Assembly: GCA_023231475.1 (NCBI GenBank)
Contig: JALJEE010001842.1
Coordinates: forward strand, 1 to 60,902
DNA length: 60,902 nt
Source of the DNA: Seison nebaliae
Taxonomy: Eukaryota > Rotifera > Pararotatoria > Seisonacea > Seisonidae
Direction: 5' to 3'
Within the stretch, counting starts at the first letter, position 1, and each line of letters begins with the position of its first letter. Both the position numbers and the translations under genes were made by a program. The notes beneath the pieces were generated by a model. The model was not told the origin of the DNA, did no database searches, and was given only the letters and a program-made list of their open reading frames with translations. Below, in pieces: positions 37,370-48,122 of this stretch.

Positions 37370-38421
37370 TCATGCATTTCCTGAATTTTGCGAATAACGA
37401 TTTTTTGGTGTATTGAAATTGTTCTTATGTTGAATTTGATGGTATTTTTTTTTTGTTTTCGATGGAACATCAACACCCAAATTAGGAAAATCGGAATCGC
37501 CCAAACTCCCCACATCGAATTCACTTGGAACTTTTGTTTGACGGTTGTATGGTTTCTGATTTTTTTGTCCATTTCTCTTCAAGTAGTTATCTTTGTAACT
37601 TTTAAATTCTTTTTTAGAATTGAATATGAATCTGGAAGAAAAAGTGAAACTTAAGAAATCAGACGGATCGCTGTAGTTTGTCGTTTTCTTCTTTTTTGGA
37701 ACATTTGCCATTTCGCTTAAAGACAACCATTCGGCTCGTCCAGTTGCCATGAATTCAGTCAATGTCATTCGTTCAGTCAATGTTTCTCCTTTCTGTTCTA
37801 ATGTTCCATCTTCTAATTGACCAGTCTTCTTTTCTGTTTCATTTTCCTCTTTATCATGTTGGAGAGCATGCTCCAAATCATTCAATCCATCAATCTGACT
37901 CTTTTGGGGATCACCAAAATTATATGGTCCATCACCGCCACGTTTATTTGGAGGTTTGATGGTGGTATGTGAACCTGAATGACGATCAGTTTTCGCAGAT
38001 CGTTTATTTGAAACTATAATGAGGAATGATGAAAATTAATGAATAAAATAAAATGAGGGAACTCTTCTGATCATTAATTGGAAATGGTTTTTGAGAATGT
38101 TGCTGATTCTTCTTATCTTTTTTCTTGTCTACTATAGAAATGAGTATATATTAATATTTATATCTATATATACATCAATTAAAGAAATTTAAAGAAACCT
38201 TCATTAATATCTTTTAGTGCATTCAATTTCTTTAATAAATCGAATCGATTCGTCGTCGAACAACTATACTCACCATTTTCCGTATCCGAATCATCGCTAT
38301 CATTCAATTCGACACAAACATAATCGATCTTGTCACACTCGTCGGTGACTGGTACGAAGTGCTTCTTCTTGTACATCTTCCCCGGAACTAATACTGATAC
38401 TGATGTGTTTTCACTTGTCAT
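37370..38421 (-). CDS. SERBP1/HABP4 (vig) family ribosome- and mRNA-binding protein
   Basis: Three exons (38421-38199, 38131-38063, 38013-37370) encode 311 residues. The N-terminal STTNRFDLL matches the conserved TNRFD block of SERBP1/HABP4. The core has RSAKTDRHSGS, then KRGGDGPYNFG, which corresponds to the family RSDRHSG...GGSGSHNWG region. Further on MTLTEFMA corresponds to the MTLDEW block, and DSDFPNLG to the C-terminal FPALG. Family members (Drosophila vig, human SERBP1, yeast Stm1) bind mRNA and inactive ribosomes, where they help keep 80S particles dormant. The Arg-Gly-Gly boxes common near the C-terminus are absent; the tail is Lys/Asn-rich instead. Confidence 0.86.
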
Positions 38422-39657
38422 TGTCGTTGTGAAAGTGGAAAATGAGTGATTAGGTATTAGGTATTATAAGTCAGTTGATTTTTCAATTCTAATTTGTTCC
38501 TTTATTAGACGAATGTTCGATCCAACGTCATAATCGAAAGATATGTGGATGGCGAGATATAGGAAGAACTAAAAAGTGGAAAGAAAATGAAAAAGATTGA
38601 AAATGTCAAAATTCTTTTTGATTTTCCTTTAGGAGAAGAAATGTCAGTAAATAAATAAAATAAGGCTATGAAGAAACTTTAAAAGAAAAAGATGAAATTT
38701 CAACAAGATACGTGCAATAGGAGAAGAAATGAAATATTGAAGGCTTATTTCTACTACATGGATGATTAGAACTTCGAAGAATGAACAAACAGGAACACGA
38801 GCAGTTCCTCTTGCAAATTGTGTAAAAACTTTTTTTCAACTCTGTTCTCAACGTACGTGAATAATAAAAAGTTAGCTGAAATACAAATAATTCAAGTATA
38901 AATGAATTATTTGACATATGAATGGAAATAATTCATTAATTAAATTTACAACCTGTATTTATAATCATCTTAACATTCTCATACAAACATAGAAATTACA
39001 TAAATCTGTTTCATATATTCATACGGTTAATTTGATATTTATGCGTGATATCTTATCAATATATATTGAGATAATGATTGACAATCTCGTTTTGATGAAA
39101 GAGTCGAAGGTAAATACAATTTCTTCCTATTCATTGGTAGAATTGTTAGAAAAAAAAATTATGTGTAAAGATGTTTATCTGCTCGTCCTTGAGATGTTTG
39201 TTGGACATGGATGAAAATTGCTTCATCCATCTATATATTTGCATCTATCTACTTTGGTTGGTTGAAAAAGGAGAAGAAGATTAGGAGGGAATGTGTGATC
39301 ATCATACAATTTATCTTTTTCATATTCATAGTATTTTCATATCATTCATATTTTCATTAATTAGAAATGGATAAATAAAGAATAATGAATGTCAAGAAAT
39401 ATTGTCATAAACTGTTAAAGTTTTAGTTAAGAAAAATTTGAATTTAAAATAATTGAGAGAAATATATATTTGATGAAATTGAGTTTCGTTTGAAAGTTAA
39501 GTTCAATAGAAGAATTAAATGTTTAGATTAAAAATAGATTTTATTTAGATCGTGAAATAAATTCGTATGATGATAACTAGAAAAGTGAGATTGAGAGAAG
39601 TTGAGATAATAAAAATGAATAAATTAAATTGAATGGATGTTTGAAAGATGAGTGAAG
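38422..39657. other. Intergenic region, 1.2 kb
   Basis: Upstream DNA of the SERBP1-like gene and 3' flank of the SOCS-box gene, both on the minus strand. AT-rich, only short composition-driven open frames. No gene seen. Confidence 0.55.
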
Positions 39658-42600
39658 TTATTCGTCAACGAATTGTTTGTAAAGTAGAAATGAGACAAGT
39701 GATGCTGGTAAGGGCAGATAAGGTATGAAATGTGGGGAGATATACCGAAGAATTGAACGTCGACAACATTCCTTCAATGTTGATGTGGCGACTAGAGGGA
39801 GAGAATAAAGGACAATTTCTCTTTCTCTTGGATCGGCATTAATGTGACGAATTAATGCGATCGTATCACTATAGATGGAGATGGATGGATACATTGAGAA
39901 GAGGAGTGTGTAAGTATTAGAGAAAATGAAAGCACCATTAGCTGGTGCAGTAAAATCAATAATTTGCATCATATGAAGAAGAGTGGATGAGTTGAGGATA
40001 TAAATGAAGAAATCTCTTGATTTCTTCCGATGGAATATTGGCAATGTACAAACCACACAAATTAATGAACCATCTCGAGTATATTGGACACGGAATACTT
40101 TCGTTTTCAAAGTGTGATTCGCTTGGAGAATGGGTCGAATGTATCGTAAATCAACTATCTGTCCACCAACCGTATCAAATTCGGCGAGACGATTATGAGC
40201 AAATCGTGGATCGAAAGCGAATCTTTGATCACAACGAGCTGATGTAGCTCGAATGACGTTACATGATTCAATGGAAAAGATGAGTGTCGCTTCAACATTC
40301 GATGCTTGTGCGAATGAATGACTATCATCATAATCTGGTGTAACAAGTAATAATGTTTCATCTGGTGAGATGATGGCAGCATAAGTGCGTGCATTAAACA
40401 CACGATATAAACGTCTTGCTATTGGTTGTCGTTGACGAAGATCATAAATGAAAATGTCACTTTCATCGTTACCTTTCCACGTTTGAAAGACGACGAGATG
40501 AGGCGAATAACCAATGACTCGATTAAGTCGTGCTAAAACTTCACGTACATGAGGGAATAAATGTTGAACTGGATAACGATCAAGTGCTATCGGTAATGTT
40601 ATGATCATTTCATCTTCAATAATCGTTTTTTGATCAGATGAAATTAATTCACGAATGACAAATTGTGAATCGCCACGACGTTCTAATGATTTGAAAATTC
40701 TTCCATTGACATGATTTAAGAAACAAATGTCATTCTCGTCCATTCGATTTGTACGACGATTATTTCCTGTTGTCGTCGTTGTGGTTTGTGTAGTTGATGA
40801 TGATGATGATGATGATGATGAATTGATAGTTGAATTGATTGTTGTAGCAGTGGGAGAATTAGTGATTGTTGGCATAGTAACATTATTGTCATCATTCTCC
40901 AATTCTAAATAATCGTCTTCGTCTTTTTGTGATTCATCATCGAATGTCTCATCATTAATTCGATTAGTTTTCTTCGATTTCTTTGAAAAATGATTTCGGA
41001 ATGATGTATTATTATTATTATCATCAATCAAATGACTATCATCAGGCATGGAACAAAATAATAATTTCTTATAAATAATCGATGGAGGAATATTGACTTG
41101 TTTCTGATTCGTTATCGGATAAAATGATGATTGATTAAATTGGGATGGAGAGAGTAATAAGTTCGAGTGAGAGATTGGATGGATATTTGATGTTGTTGTC
41201 GAATTGAAAACATGAAATTTTGATGAATATTTTTTGAAATTATTTCCCATACCAATTGATGAAGCAATTCCATTATCGAATGGATTAGTCATCGAGAAAT
41301 TGGATCCACATGAAGAAATTGAAGAAATAATTGAAATAGCTGATGGTGTTGTAATGGTGGTTGTTGTTGTTGTTGATAATAATGCAGATGATAATGAAGA
41401 AATTGAAGTGGTTGATGAAGAATTATTAAAAGTTTTTAAAGTATTCTTAAATTGAAACATTGAACATGTGAGAGAAATATTGGAATTAATTGTCGTCGTA
41501 TTCGACATATTTGATAGAGTCGAATGGGATGATAATATTAATGTTGATGTTGTTGATGGTGAAGAGATGGTTGATTGAGTAGATAATGAATGTATTGATG
41601 TTTGCATAGAATTATCTTCTAAAAGACGACAAACGTCAAAATTCGAATAATGACCATACACTAAATTCTCACCACAAATCCATTCATTATAATCGATACA
41701 AAATGGACCATAATTCTTTCGTTTCCATTCATTTAAATTATTACGAATATTCAACTCATTCTTCACATCACCAAGATAATAATGATGTTTCACTCTATCA
41801 TTCCTCCAATCGAAAGTAGTTGTTTGTCCACGATTAACGAACATTTGTTCTTTCGAATTATCGAATTGAATCGATTCTGTTTGTTCACCATATTTCATTG
41901 TTGGTGAAATAGTTTCATGTTCACATCGTTTATTATTCACATCCATTGAAGTTCTTCCTTTCATTCTCGTTATTGTTTTCTTCAAAAATATTTGAGAGAC
42001 ATCTTTCATTTTATTCTCTTCTACTTTTTTCAATGATAATGATGATGATGGTACTTTGTTTGAGGATGAGAACAATAAATTTTGTTCGACTATTTCATTT
42101 CGATTAAATGAAACTCGTTCAGAAATCGAATGAAGCGAATAAGATCGATTTAGAGAAATTATTCGTTCTTCATTTGACATCATTTTCTGGTTTAGAGGAG
42201 AGATGGTGGCCGAATTTGGAAAAATTTTATTTCCTTGTAAAAAATTGGAGTAAAATGAGATCTCTCCTTCCAAATCATCATCTCTCACTTTCATTAATGA
42301 AGAACATGATGAATGATGTCGTTTCATCTGATGGAATCGATCATCATTCTTCTTATTATTCTCATCGATCCTCAATCGACTGTTATCATTGGTTAGAGAT
42401 GAAGGTGATTTCGATATGGACTTTTGAAATCTTTTCAATGAAATTGATGAATTGTTGATTCTCTTCAAAAATTTTTCATTTATTTTCAAAAAATTCCGAT
42501 TTTTATTCTCTTCCTTCATTTTCCTATTTTTTTCATTCTTCTTTGATGTGGAGGACGAGGAGGATGAAGACGATGACGGTGATGATGATGAGAAGAATTG

Positions 42601-42885
42601 ATGGAATAATTGATGATTAATTGTCGATTGATGATGATGGTGATGATGATGATGATGTTTAGTTCTCTGAAAGGATTGAGTGGACAAAAATCGAAGAAAT
42701 GCTAATGACAAATGAGTCGTTGACAAATATGATGAATAGAATTGATGTCTCTTATCCGTTCCAATATAAATCCGTCGACATTCTAATAAACGATTGACAC
42801 ATTCATTCTCATTAATCGATGAGTGAAATGGTCTTTTCGTAACAATACGTCTCATACATCCGGTCGTATTCTTTCGCCGAACCAT
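39658..42885 (-). CDS. Large SOCS-box protein, predicted CUL5 ligase substrate receptor
   Basis: One uninterrupted frame of 1075 residues starts at the ATG at 42885. The last 40 residues form a clear SOCS box: the elongin-C-binding BC box TLKECCRRSI (xLxxxCxxxI) followed by the cullin-5 box LPLPASLVSFLLY (LPLP fits the LPxP consensus). Such boxes connect a substrate-binding domain to elongin B/C and CUL5-RBX2. The 350 residues before it are compact and beta-rich, with repeated blocks such as FIYDLRQRQPIA, AAIISPDETLLLVTPD and VFRVQYTRDGSLICVVCTL, suggesting a WD40-like propeller as in WSB proteins. The N-terminal 700 residues are disordered, with nine His and long Ser/Thr/Asp/Asn runs. I do not recognise the specific orthologue, and introns hidden in the low-complexity part cannot be excluded. 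Confidence 0.72.
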   Translation of the reverse strand: MVRRKNTTGCMRRIVTKRPFHSSINENECVNRLLECRRIYIGTDKRHQFYSSYLSTTHLSLAFLRFLSTQSFQRTKHHHHHHHHHQSTINHQLFHQFFSSSSPSSSSSSSSSTSKKNEKNRKMKEENKNRNFLKINEKFLKRINNSSISLKRFQKSISKSPSSLTNDNSRLRIDENNKKNDDRFHQMKRHHSSCSSLMKVRDDDLEGEISFYSNFLQGNKIFPNSATISPLNQKMMSNEERIISLNRSYSLHSISERVSFNRNEIVEQNLLFSSSNKVPSSSLSLKKVEENKMKDVSQIFLKKTITRMKGRTSMDVNNKRCEHETISPTMKYGEQTESIQFDNSKEQMFVNRGQTTTFDWRNDRVKHHYYLGDVKNELNIRNNLNEWKRKNYGPFCIDYNEWICGENLVYGHYSNFDVCRLLEDNSMQTSIHSLSTQSTISSPSTTSTLILSSHSTLSNMSNTTTINSNISLTCSMFQFKNTLKTFNNSSSTTSISSLSSALLSTTTTTTITTPSAISIISSISSCGSNFSMTNPFDNGIASSIGMGNNFKKYSSKFHVFNSTTTSNIHPISHSNLLLSPSQFNQSSFYPITNQKQVNIPPSIIYKKLLFCSMPDDSHLIDDNNNNTSFRNHFSKKSKKTNRINDETFDDESQKDEDDYLELENDDNNVTMPTITNSPTATTINSTINSSSSSSSSSTTQTTTTTTGNNRRTNRMDENDICFLNHVNGRIFKSLERRGDSQFVIRELISSDQKTIIEDEMIITLPIALDRYPVQHLFPHVREVLARLNRVIGYSPHLVVFQTWKGNDESDIFIYDLRQRQPIARRLYRVFNARTYAAIISPDETLLLVTPDYDDSHSFAQASNVEATLIFSIESCNVIRATSARCDQRFAFDPRFAHNRLAEFDTVGGQIVDLRYIRPILQANHTLKTKVFRVQYTRDGSLICVVCTLPIFHRKKSRDFFIYILNSSTLLHMMQIIDFTAPANGAFIFSNTYTLLFSMYPSISIYSDTIALIRHINADPREREIVLYSLPLVATSTLKECCRRSILRYISPHFIPYLPLPASLVSFLLYKQFVDE

Positions 42886-44260
42886 AATTTCCTTTGCTCA
42901 TAATCATGTGTGGATGATGATGGTGATGATGGAAATAATCGAAGAAATTATTTCATTCAATTATTTTATAGTCAGAATGGCATTTCTTTTTCAGAGATTT
43001 CACATAAAATTATTGAATAAAAACAGAAGAAAAAACAAATTAAATTACTTTCTACCTTTTCCCCACACATTATTTAACACAAAATTATTTTTACCAATAA
43101 TTCCCTCAATGATTTGTGGATGATAAGACTTATCATTCGAAATTGAGAACATTCCAAAAATTTCCTCTAACAACCATCAACATATTCGATCTATCATTAT
43201 TATCTTCATATCTATCAATCTCTATAATAATCTCCATTTTTATTATCGATTTTTTTAAAGAAATTTTTCAGTCATTAAAAACCTCGAATCTAATCTTTTC
43301 CATAATTGTTAATTGATCACATGATTATAAAATATTCATTTCGTTATTAAAATATCTAATGTCATCTAAATTCACCGATCAAATTAATAATCCAATTTTA
43401 AGTTCCAAAGACATTCCCTCAGATGTCCAACCTATCACAATTAGCTAATCGACTTATTCAATTTCCATTATGATCAATAACTGTCGTGAAATATTTAAAA
43501 AAAGATAAAGAAATAAATTTATTGAAAAGAAAATATAAAGAAATGTTGAAAGATTCTTTAAAAATTTATCTCTCAAGTAGCTGATAAAAGTAGAATAGAG
43601 TAACAAATAATTTTCTGAAAAGTCATCTTTGAAAATTAAAAAAATTTTTGGGCTTATCAAACCATAATAACGACCATGTAATCTGGTACCATTATAAGGT
43701 TTGGTTTATTCGAGAAACTATTTTTTAATATTTTTTTATTTGAACTTCAAATTTCCCCTCGAACTTTTGAAAAATAATTTTAGAAAAAACTCATCGAATT
43801 TGTAGAGGTGTTGAGGCTCTTTTGACTTATCTCTATTTCTTAGTTTTATTTAATTTTCCTCTATATTTCTTTAAAAGATTTATATCAATCTCTAAGATAT
43901 TAAAACTTTTTTTAAAAAAAAATGATTGAAATAGTTCACACATCTAATGCTTCTAAATTTACATTTACCTCTTCTGCAAATTGTCTACAGTCAGGTTCTT
44001 AACAAATAATCAAAGATTTCATGTGAAAAAGATGCAGTTTTTGTTTTCTTCATATATGATGAGCGAGGAGTGGAATGGAAATAGAGTTTCTTGGAAGAAC
44101 TTTTAACAGCTCGTTTAGAAACTGTACCACATCGAAACGTGGTACATGTGAGAGAATGTTAAGGGATGAGGTAGTGTACCGATGGGTGTGGATGGTATAA
44201 ATATAGATGGAAATGTGCAGATATCGTTATTAGTAGATTAGATTTAGATTAGTCTTAAAC
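42886..44260. other. Divergent upstream region of SOCS-box and Gln-rich genes
   Basis: 1.4 kb of AT-rich DNA between divergent starts. The right end carries a TATA promoter (separate entry). An inverted repeat, GTACCACATCGAAACGTGGTAC near 44,126-44,147 (10-bp arms, imperfect loop), lies about 50 bp upstream of the TATA box and could be an operator-like or hormone-response-like site. No other gene seen. Confidence 0.5.
44196..44203 (+). promoter_or_regulatory. TATA box of the Gln-rich secreted protein gene
   Basis: TATAAATA lies 58-65 bp upstream of the ATG at 44261. A start site about 30 bp downstream would fall near 44,228, giving a leader of roughly 30 nt. This is the clearest core promoter in the window and fits a strongly expressed, tissue-specific secreted protein. 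Confidence 0.65.
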
Positions 44261-45874
44261 ATGATTCGTACGATCATCATCTTTTTAATTTTGGGGAATG
44301 GAATATTGTGTTCTAGCGAACTGGAGAAGGTTAACAATGCCATGGCCGATTTGATAAAGAATGTTGGAGAATGTGACGAGGAATGTTATGAACCGAAAAT
44401 GATGCAATTCAGATTGACGAACAATGCTAGTACAAAATTTGAATGCTCTACGGGAAATATCAAAATGCATTACTTCCTCGTACAATGGGTGGACAACAAT
44501 GAATTAGTGAAGGAGTGTAAGAGTTCTATGTGGTATGATGTCATTTTGGGGAACTGCGACAGAAAAATGTCTTGTGATGTCTCGATGGAGAATATTGATG
44601 AAAGGTGTCGAATTGCTTTGAAATGGATTGATATCGATTATTATTGTATGGAACGAGAACCTCAAACCGTTCTTCAATGGATTTACTTCGATATACCTTT
44701 CATTTTTCCAAAGAAGATGATAACTCATCTTCGAGAACGACGACAATTCATCACTCATCATGGCTCTGCTCAAGCACAAGGTCAAGCACAACGACAAGGA
44801 CAACGACATCAATCGATTGGTTCTGGATTTGGTAGTTCATTCGGCACTCAACAACAAATGCAACAACAGCAACAACAACAACAACAAGGATCTCATGGTT
44901 CTGGATTTGGTGGTTCATTCGGTGGTCAACAACAAATGCAACAACAAATGCAGCAACAACAACAAGGTTCACATGGTTCTGCGTTTGGTGGTCAACAACA
45001 AATGCAACAACAGCAACAACAGCAACAACAAGGATCTCATGGTTCTGGATTTGGTGGTTCATTCGGTGGTCAACAACAAATGCAACAACAACAACAAGGT
45101 TCACATAGTGCCGGTGTAGGTCATCGTCGACCGATTTCACAATTTGGAACTACTGCTCAACATCAATCACAACGACAACGTCAATTACAAGCTCAAAGAC
45201 AAGCACAAAGACAAGCACAACGACAAGCTCAAAGACAAGCTCAAAGACAAGCACAATTACAAGCACAACGACAAGCACAATTACAAGCACAACAACAAGC
45301 GCAAAGACAAGCACAAAGACAAAGTAATAGACATCAAAGTGGTGGATTTGGAGGACATCGAACACAAATTGGAGTTCAACAACAACAACAACACCAACAG
45401 CAAACTCAACAACAAAGTGGTAGCAGTTTGAACAATATTTGGGAGAATTTTTATACGAATTTCTTCCAATCACCAACTGTTGCCGTTCGTAATAGTAATA
45501 TTCAACAACAAAGACAACAACAACGACATAAAAGTGCAATTATACATTCCAAACGTGTAATTTCCACTAGTCAATATTATGAATTAATGAATCAATTGGT
45601 TCAACAACAAAAACAACAACAAGAACAATTGCAAAGTCAACAACAATTGCAAAAACAACTTCAACAACAACTTCAACAACAGTTGCAATCTCAACAGCAA
45701 AACCAGAATCAACAAACTAATGTACAAGTTGTTATTCAAGAGGATGAACGACGAAAGCAAAGAAAAGCCAGAAGAAGGAAGAATCGACGAAACCGAAATC
45801 GTAATAATTTCAATAATTCCTTCAATGATAATTGGCAATGGAATGGTTTATCTCGAATGACACATTGGCACTAA
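44261..45874 (+). CDS. Secreted Gln-rich repeat protein with Cys-rich head
   Basis: Intronless frame of 537 residues beginning with a signal peptide (TIIIFLILGNGILC). The head (about 18-135) has regularly spaced cysteines; FECSTGN and ECKSSMWYDVILGNC resemble a divergent CBM14 chitin-binding pattern. After a short basic stretch, the rest is repetitive: three or so modules of poly-Gln/Met plus GSHGSGFGGSFGG, then a 6-bp-based QAQRQAQR array, then more poly-Gln and a basic C-terminus rich in Arg/Lys/Asn. Such proteins form cuticle, silk-like, glue or egg-covering materials. The function here is inferred from composition only. ATG context, TATA box and AATAAA (about 45,887) all support a real gene. 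Repeat units are nearly identical at DNA level, so length is probably polymorphic. Confidence 0.82.
   Translation: MIRTIIIFLILGNGILCSSELEKVNNAMADLIKNVGECDEECYEPKMMQFRLTNNASTKFECSTGNIKMHYFLVQWVDNNELVKECKSSMWYDVILGNCDRKMSCDVSMENIDERCRIALKWIDIDYYCMEREPQTVLQWIYFDIPFIFPKKMITHLRERRQFITHHGSAQAQGQAQRQGQRHQSIGSGFGSSFGTQQQMQQQQQQQQQGSHGSGFGGSFGGQQQMQQQMQQQQQGSHGSAFGGQQQMQQQQQQQQQGSHGSGFGGSFGGQQQMQQQQQGSHSAGVGHRRPISQFGTTAQHQSQRQRQLQAQRQAQRQAQRQAQRQAQRQAQLQAQRQAQLQAQQQAQRQAQRQSNRHQSGGFGGHRTQIGVQQQQQHQQQTQQQSGSSLNNIWENFYTNFFQSPTVAVRNSNIQQQRQQQRHKSAIIHSKRVISTSQYYELMNQLVQQQKQQQEQLQSQQQLQKQLQQQLQQQLQSQQQNQNQQTNVQVVIQEDERRKQRKARRRKNRRNRNRNNFNNSFNDNWQWNGLSRMTHWH
44848..45105. repeat. In-frame CAA-rich / Gly-Ser module repeats
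   Basis: About three copies of a module made of CAA runs with ATG, followed by codons for GSHGSGFGGSFGG. Copies differ mainly in CAA number; the middle one lacks part of the Gly-Ser segment. Confidence 0.8.
45178..45324. repeat. In-frame 12-bp-type repeat (Gln-Ala-Gln-Arg)
   Basis: Twelve or so tandem units such as CAAGCTCAAAGA encode QAQR/QAQL. Synonymous variation (GCT/GCA, AGA/CGA/TTA) shows the array is older than a pure slippage tract. Confidence 0.8.
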
Positions 45875-46159
45875 AAATGAACGTTCAATAAATCTTTATA
45901 AGTATTGTGATTGTTGTATGAAACAAGAAATAATAATGAAAGAAATAAAATCATGAAAAGAAGATCATTTTCTGAATCTCATCGCAACATTATTGAACGA
46001 ATAATTTCATTAAAATAAATTATTAACATCTCTCCCATCATATTAGTTAGATGAACTAATCCATTTTTCCTATTTATCCTTTTCATCCACGTTCTTTGAT
46101 TCATTTCAAATGACACTTTCACAAATGACTATTTATCATCGATTAACTTATTATAATTA

Positions 46160-46423
46160 TTATTCCATTAATAAATTATGAATATCATTCTTCTTAATAA
46201 TATTCACATCTTTTCCCATATCTTCTTCTCTATGAACATCATCATCTTCATCATTATCATCATCGTCATTATTATTATGACTCATTTGATTATTTATTTT
46301 CACAAGAGTTTCATCTTCTTTCAACGAAATCATATTTACTCTCGTCGGATGAATTAGTTCGTCATGATTTCTAAATTCATTCGATTTAAATTCCACCTCA
46401 ACTTTATCCAAAGATGACGATGG

Positions 46424-46455
<32 letters not shown>

Positions 46456-48122
46456 GCTGTTGTTGTTGTTGCTTGATTATAGCAACTAATAATGATGAAT
46501 ATATACCTTGCATTAATGATGTATTATTATTGATATTGTTGTTATTGTTATTAATATTATTGTTGTCGTAATTATTAACGTTGTTATTGTTCTTATTAAT
46601 ATATCTATCGGATGATCTCAGATTCTCCAAAAGTTTTTTAACAGCAATATTATCTGATTCGAACATTTGTCTCTTCTCTTCGTCATGAGTTGCTTCATAT
46701 AATTTAGTTGTCGACGACTTATCCTCATATAGACAAGAGTCATCTTTTTTCATATTTTTTAGGACTGATATCATCAAATTTTCATGAATCAATTTCGATT
46801 GTGATGGTATTGTTTGAGTGGATGGTATTTGTGCTGAAGGGTCAATTGGTGCAGGTTTAGAGAAAATTGATGGAAATGGTTTGGTTGTAACTTCTTTAGT
46901 TGTTCGACATAATTTCTTACTAATCACATCTTCAGGTGCCAATTGTCGTTTACGACTCGGTTTCTCAATAGAATCCACTCTCTCTTTACATTCATATGAG
47001 TCGTCTAATATCTGATTGAATTCCTTCGTTTTATTCGAATCATTTAATTCCCCAGTATTTATAGCTGACGGTTGACTGAAAGATGAAGTTGACGAATTTT
47101 CGGATGATATTGATTTATTCACATCTATTAAAGATTTGGATGTGTCCAATGTTGACATTTCACCAATTTGTCGTCCCCTTTTTTGTTTCCGCCATTTAGC
47201 TCGACGGTTCTTAAACCATACCTTTTTGTTTTCAAATGAATTTTAAAATATAAAGATATATTGTTATAAGGAAATAAATTTTTGTAACTTCTACTCTTTC
47301 TTCTTTCAAATTAATTTTTAATGCTAATTCATCACGTAACATAACGTCGGGATAATGAGTTTGGGCGAATGTGCTCTCCAATTTCTCTAATTGATCTTCA
47401 CTAAATATTGTTCGATGTCTTCGCTTCCTTCGCAATGGTTGACCATTATTTGTGAATCTTTGTTCATCGATATGATTCTCATCTTGTCGTCCTGTCTGTT
47501 GATATTGTTGTTGTTGTTGTTGTTGAATATTCTGATCGACAATTTTAGTTCTTTGTGCTAAATGTGCATCAATTGGAAGACATTGAAATTTATTTTTATT
47601 AAAATCAATTGATGAATTTCCTGTCGGTTTAACATGATCAGAGATCGTCTCAGTTAATTGAGAATCGAAAGAAGATAATAATTTCGATGAGGTTGAAGAG
47701 AATGGTGATATTGTATAAAATGATTCATTATTCATTGAATTTCCTTCTTTTTTCATATTCGAATAATAATTTAGAGATCTTTGTTGATCATTGAATGATA
47801 ATGGAATTTGTATCGGTTGTTGTTCCGCTTGTTGTTGTGAATTCCAAATAATTTGTTGTAAATTCTTCTCCGCCGTATCGTTAAATGATTCATCAACTAT
47901 TCCAATTTTAGATATCGGCTTCTGTTGTAGTTGTTGTTGAGAATAAGAGTTTCGAGTTTGATGGTCCAAACGTTGGAAAAGATTCATAAAGAAATTCATA
48001 TAATTCGCATTCGAACCGTTGTGAACAGAATTGACGATATTCGTTGACCGAATTGTTCGATTTTCGGGATATCTCGACAAAACTGAATTATCATTCTTTC
48101 CAATCAATTTCTCACTCATCAT
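46160..48122 (-). CDS. Gsc: Goosecoid homeodomain transcription factor
   Basis: Two exons (48122-47289, 47221-46160) encode 631 residues from the ATG at 48122. The homeodomain begins [20 protein letters not shown] and ends [15 protein letters not shown]. It matches goosecoid closely, including Lys at homeodomain position 50 (bicoid-class DNA preference) and the family intron before VWFKNRR. Goosecoid proteins repress transcription in foregut, head and neural patterning. Outside the homeodomain the protein is disordered, with 16 Gln, poly-Asn and an acidic stretch. I could not find the eh1/GEH repressor motif normally near the N-terminus. Open frame continues a little upstream to an AG acceptor-like site at about 48,149, so a 5' exon carrying it may exist above 48,150. 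The 6 kb upstream is gene-free, as is common for developmental regulators. Confidence 0.93.
46423..46470. repeat. (CAA)n tract coding poly-Gln in goosecoid
   Basis: Sixteen or so consecutive Gln codons on the minus strand, almost all CAA with one CAG. Confidence 0.88.

Noticed and set aside
37370-38013. Tiny intron (19 bp) inside the third exon of the SERBP1-like gene
   Set aside because: Far shorter than any other intron here, and the frame is already open and continuous.
39658-42885. DET1 orthology for the large minus-strand protein
   Set aside because: The propeller-like region does not contain DET1 signature blocks, and the C-terminus is a SOCS box, which DET1 lacks.
44751-45539. Several Val/Leu- or Asn/Asp-rich frames overlapping the Gln-rich gene
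   Set aside because: All are alternative-frame readings of CAA-rich repeats; only the +1 frame has signal peptide, Cys spacing, TATA box and full length.
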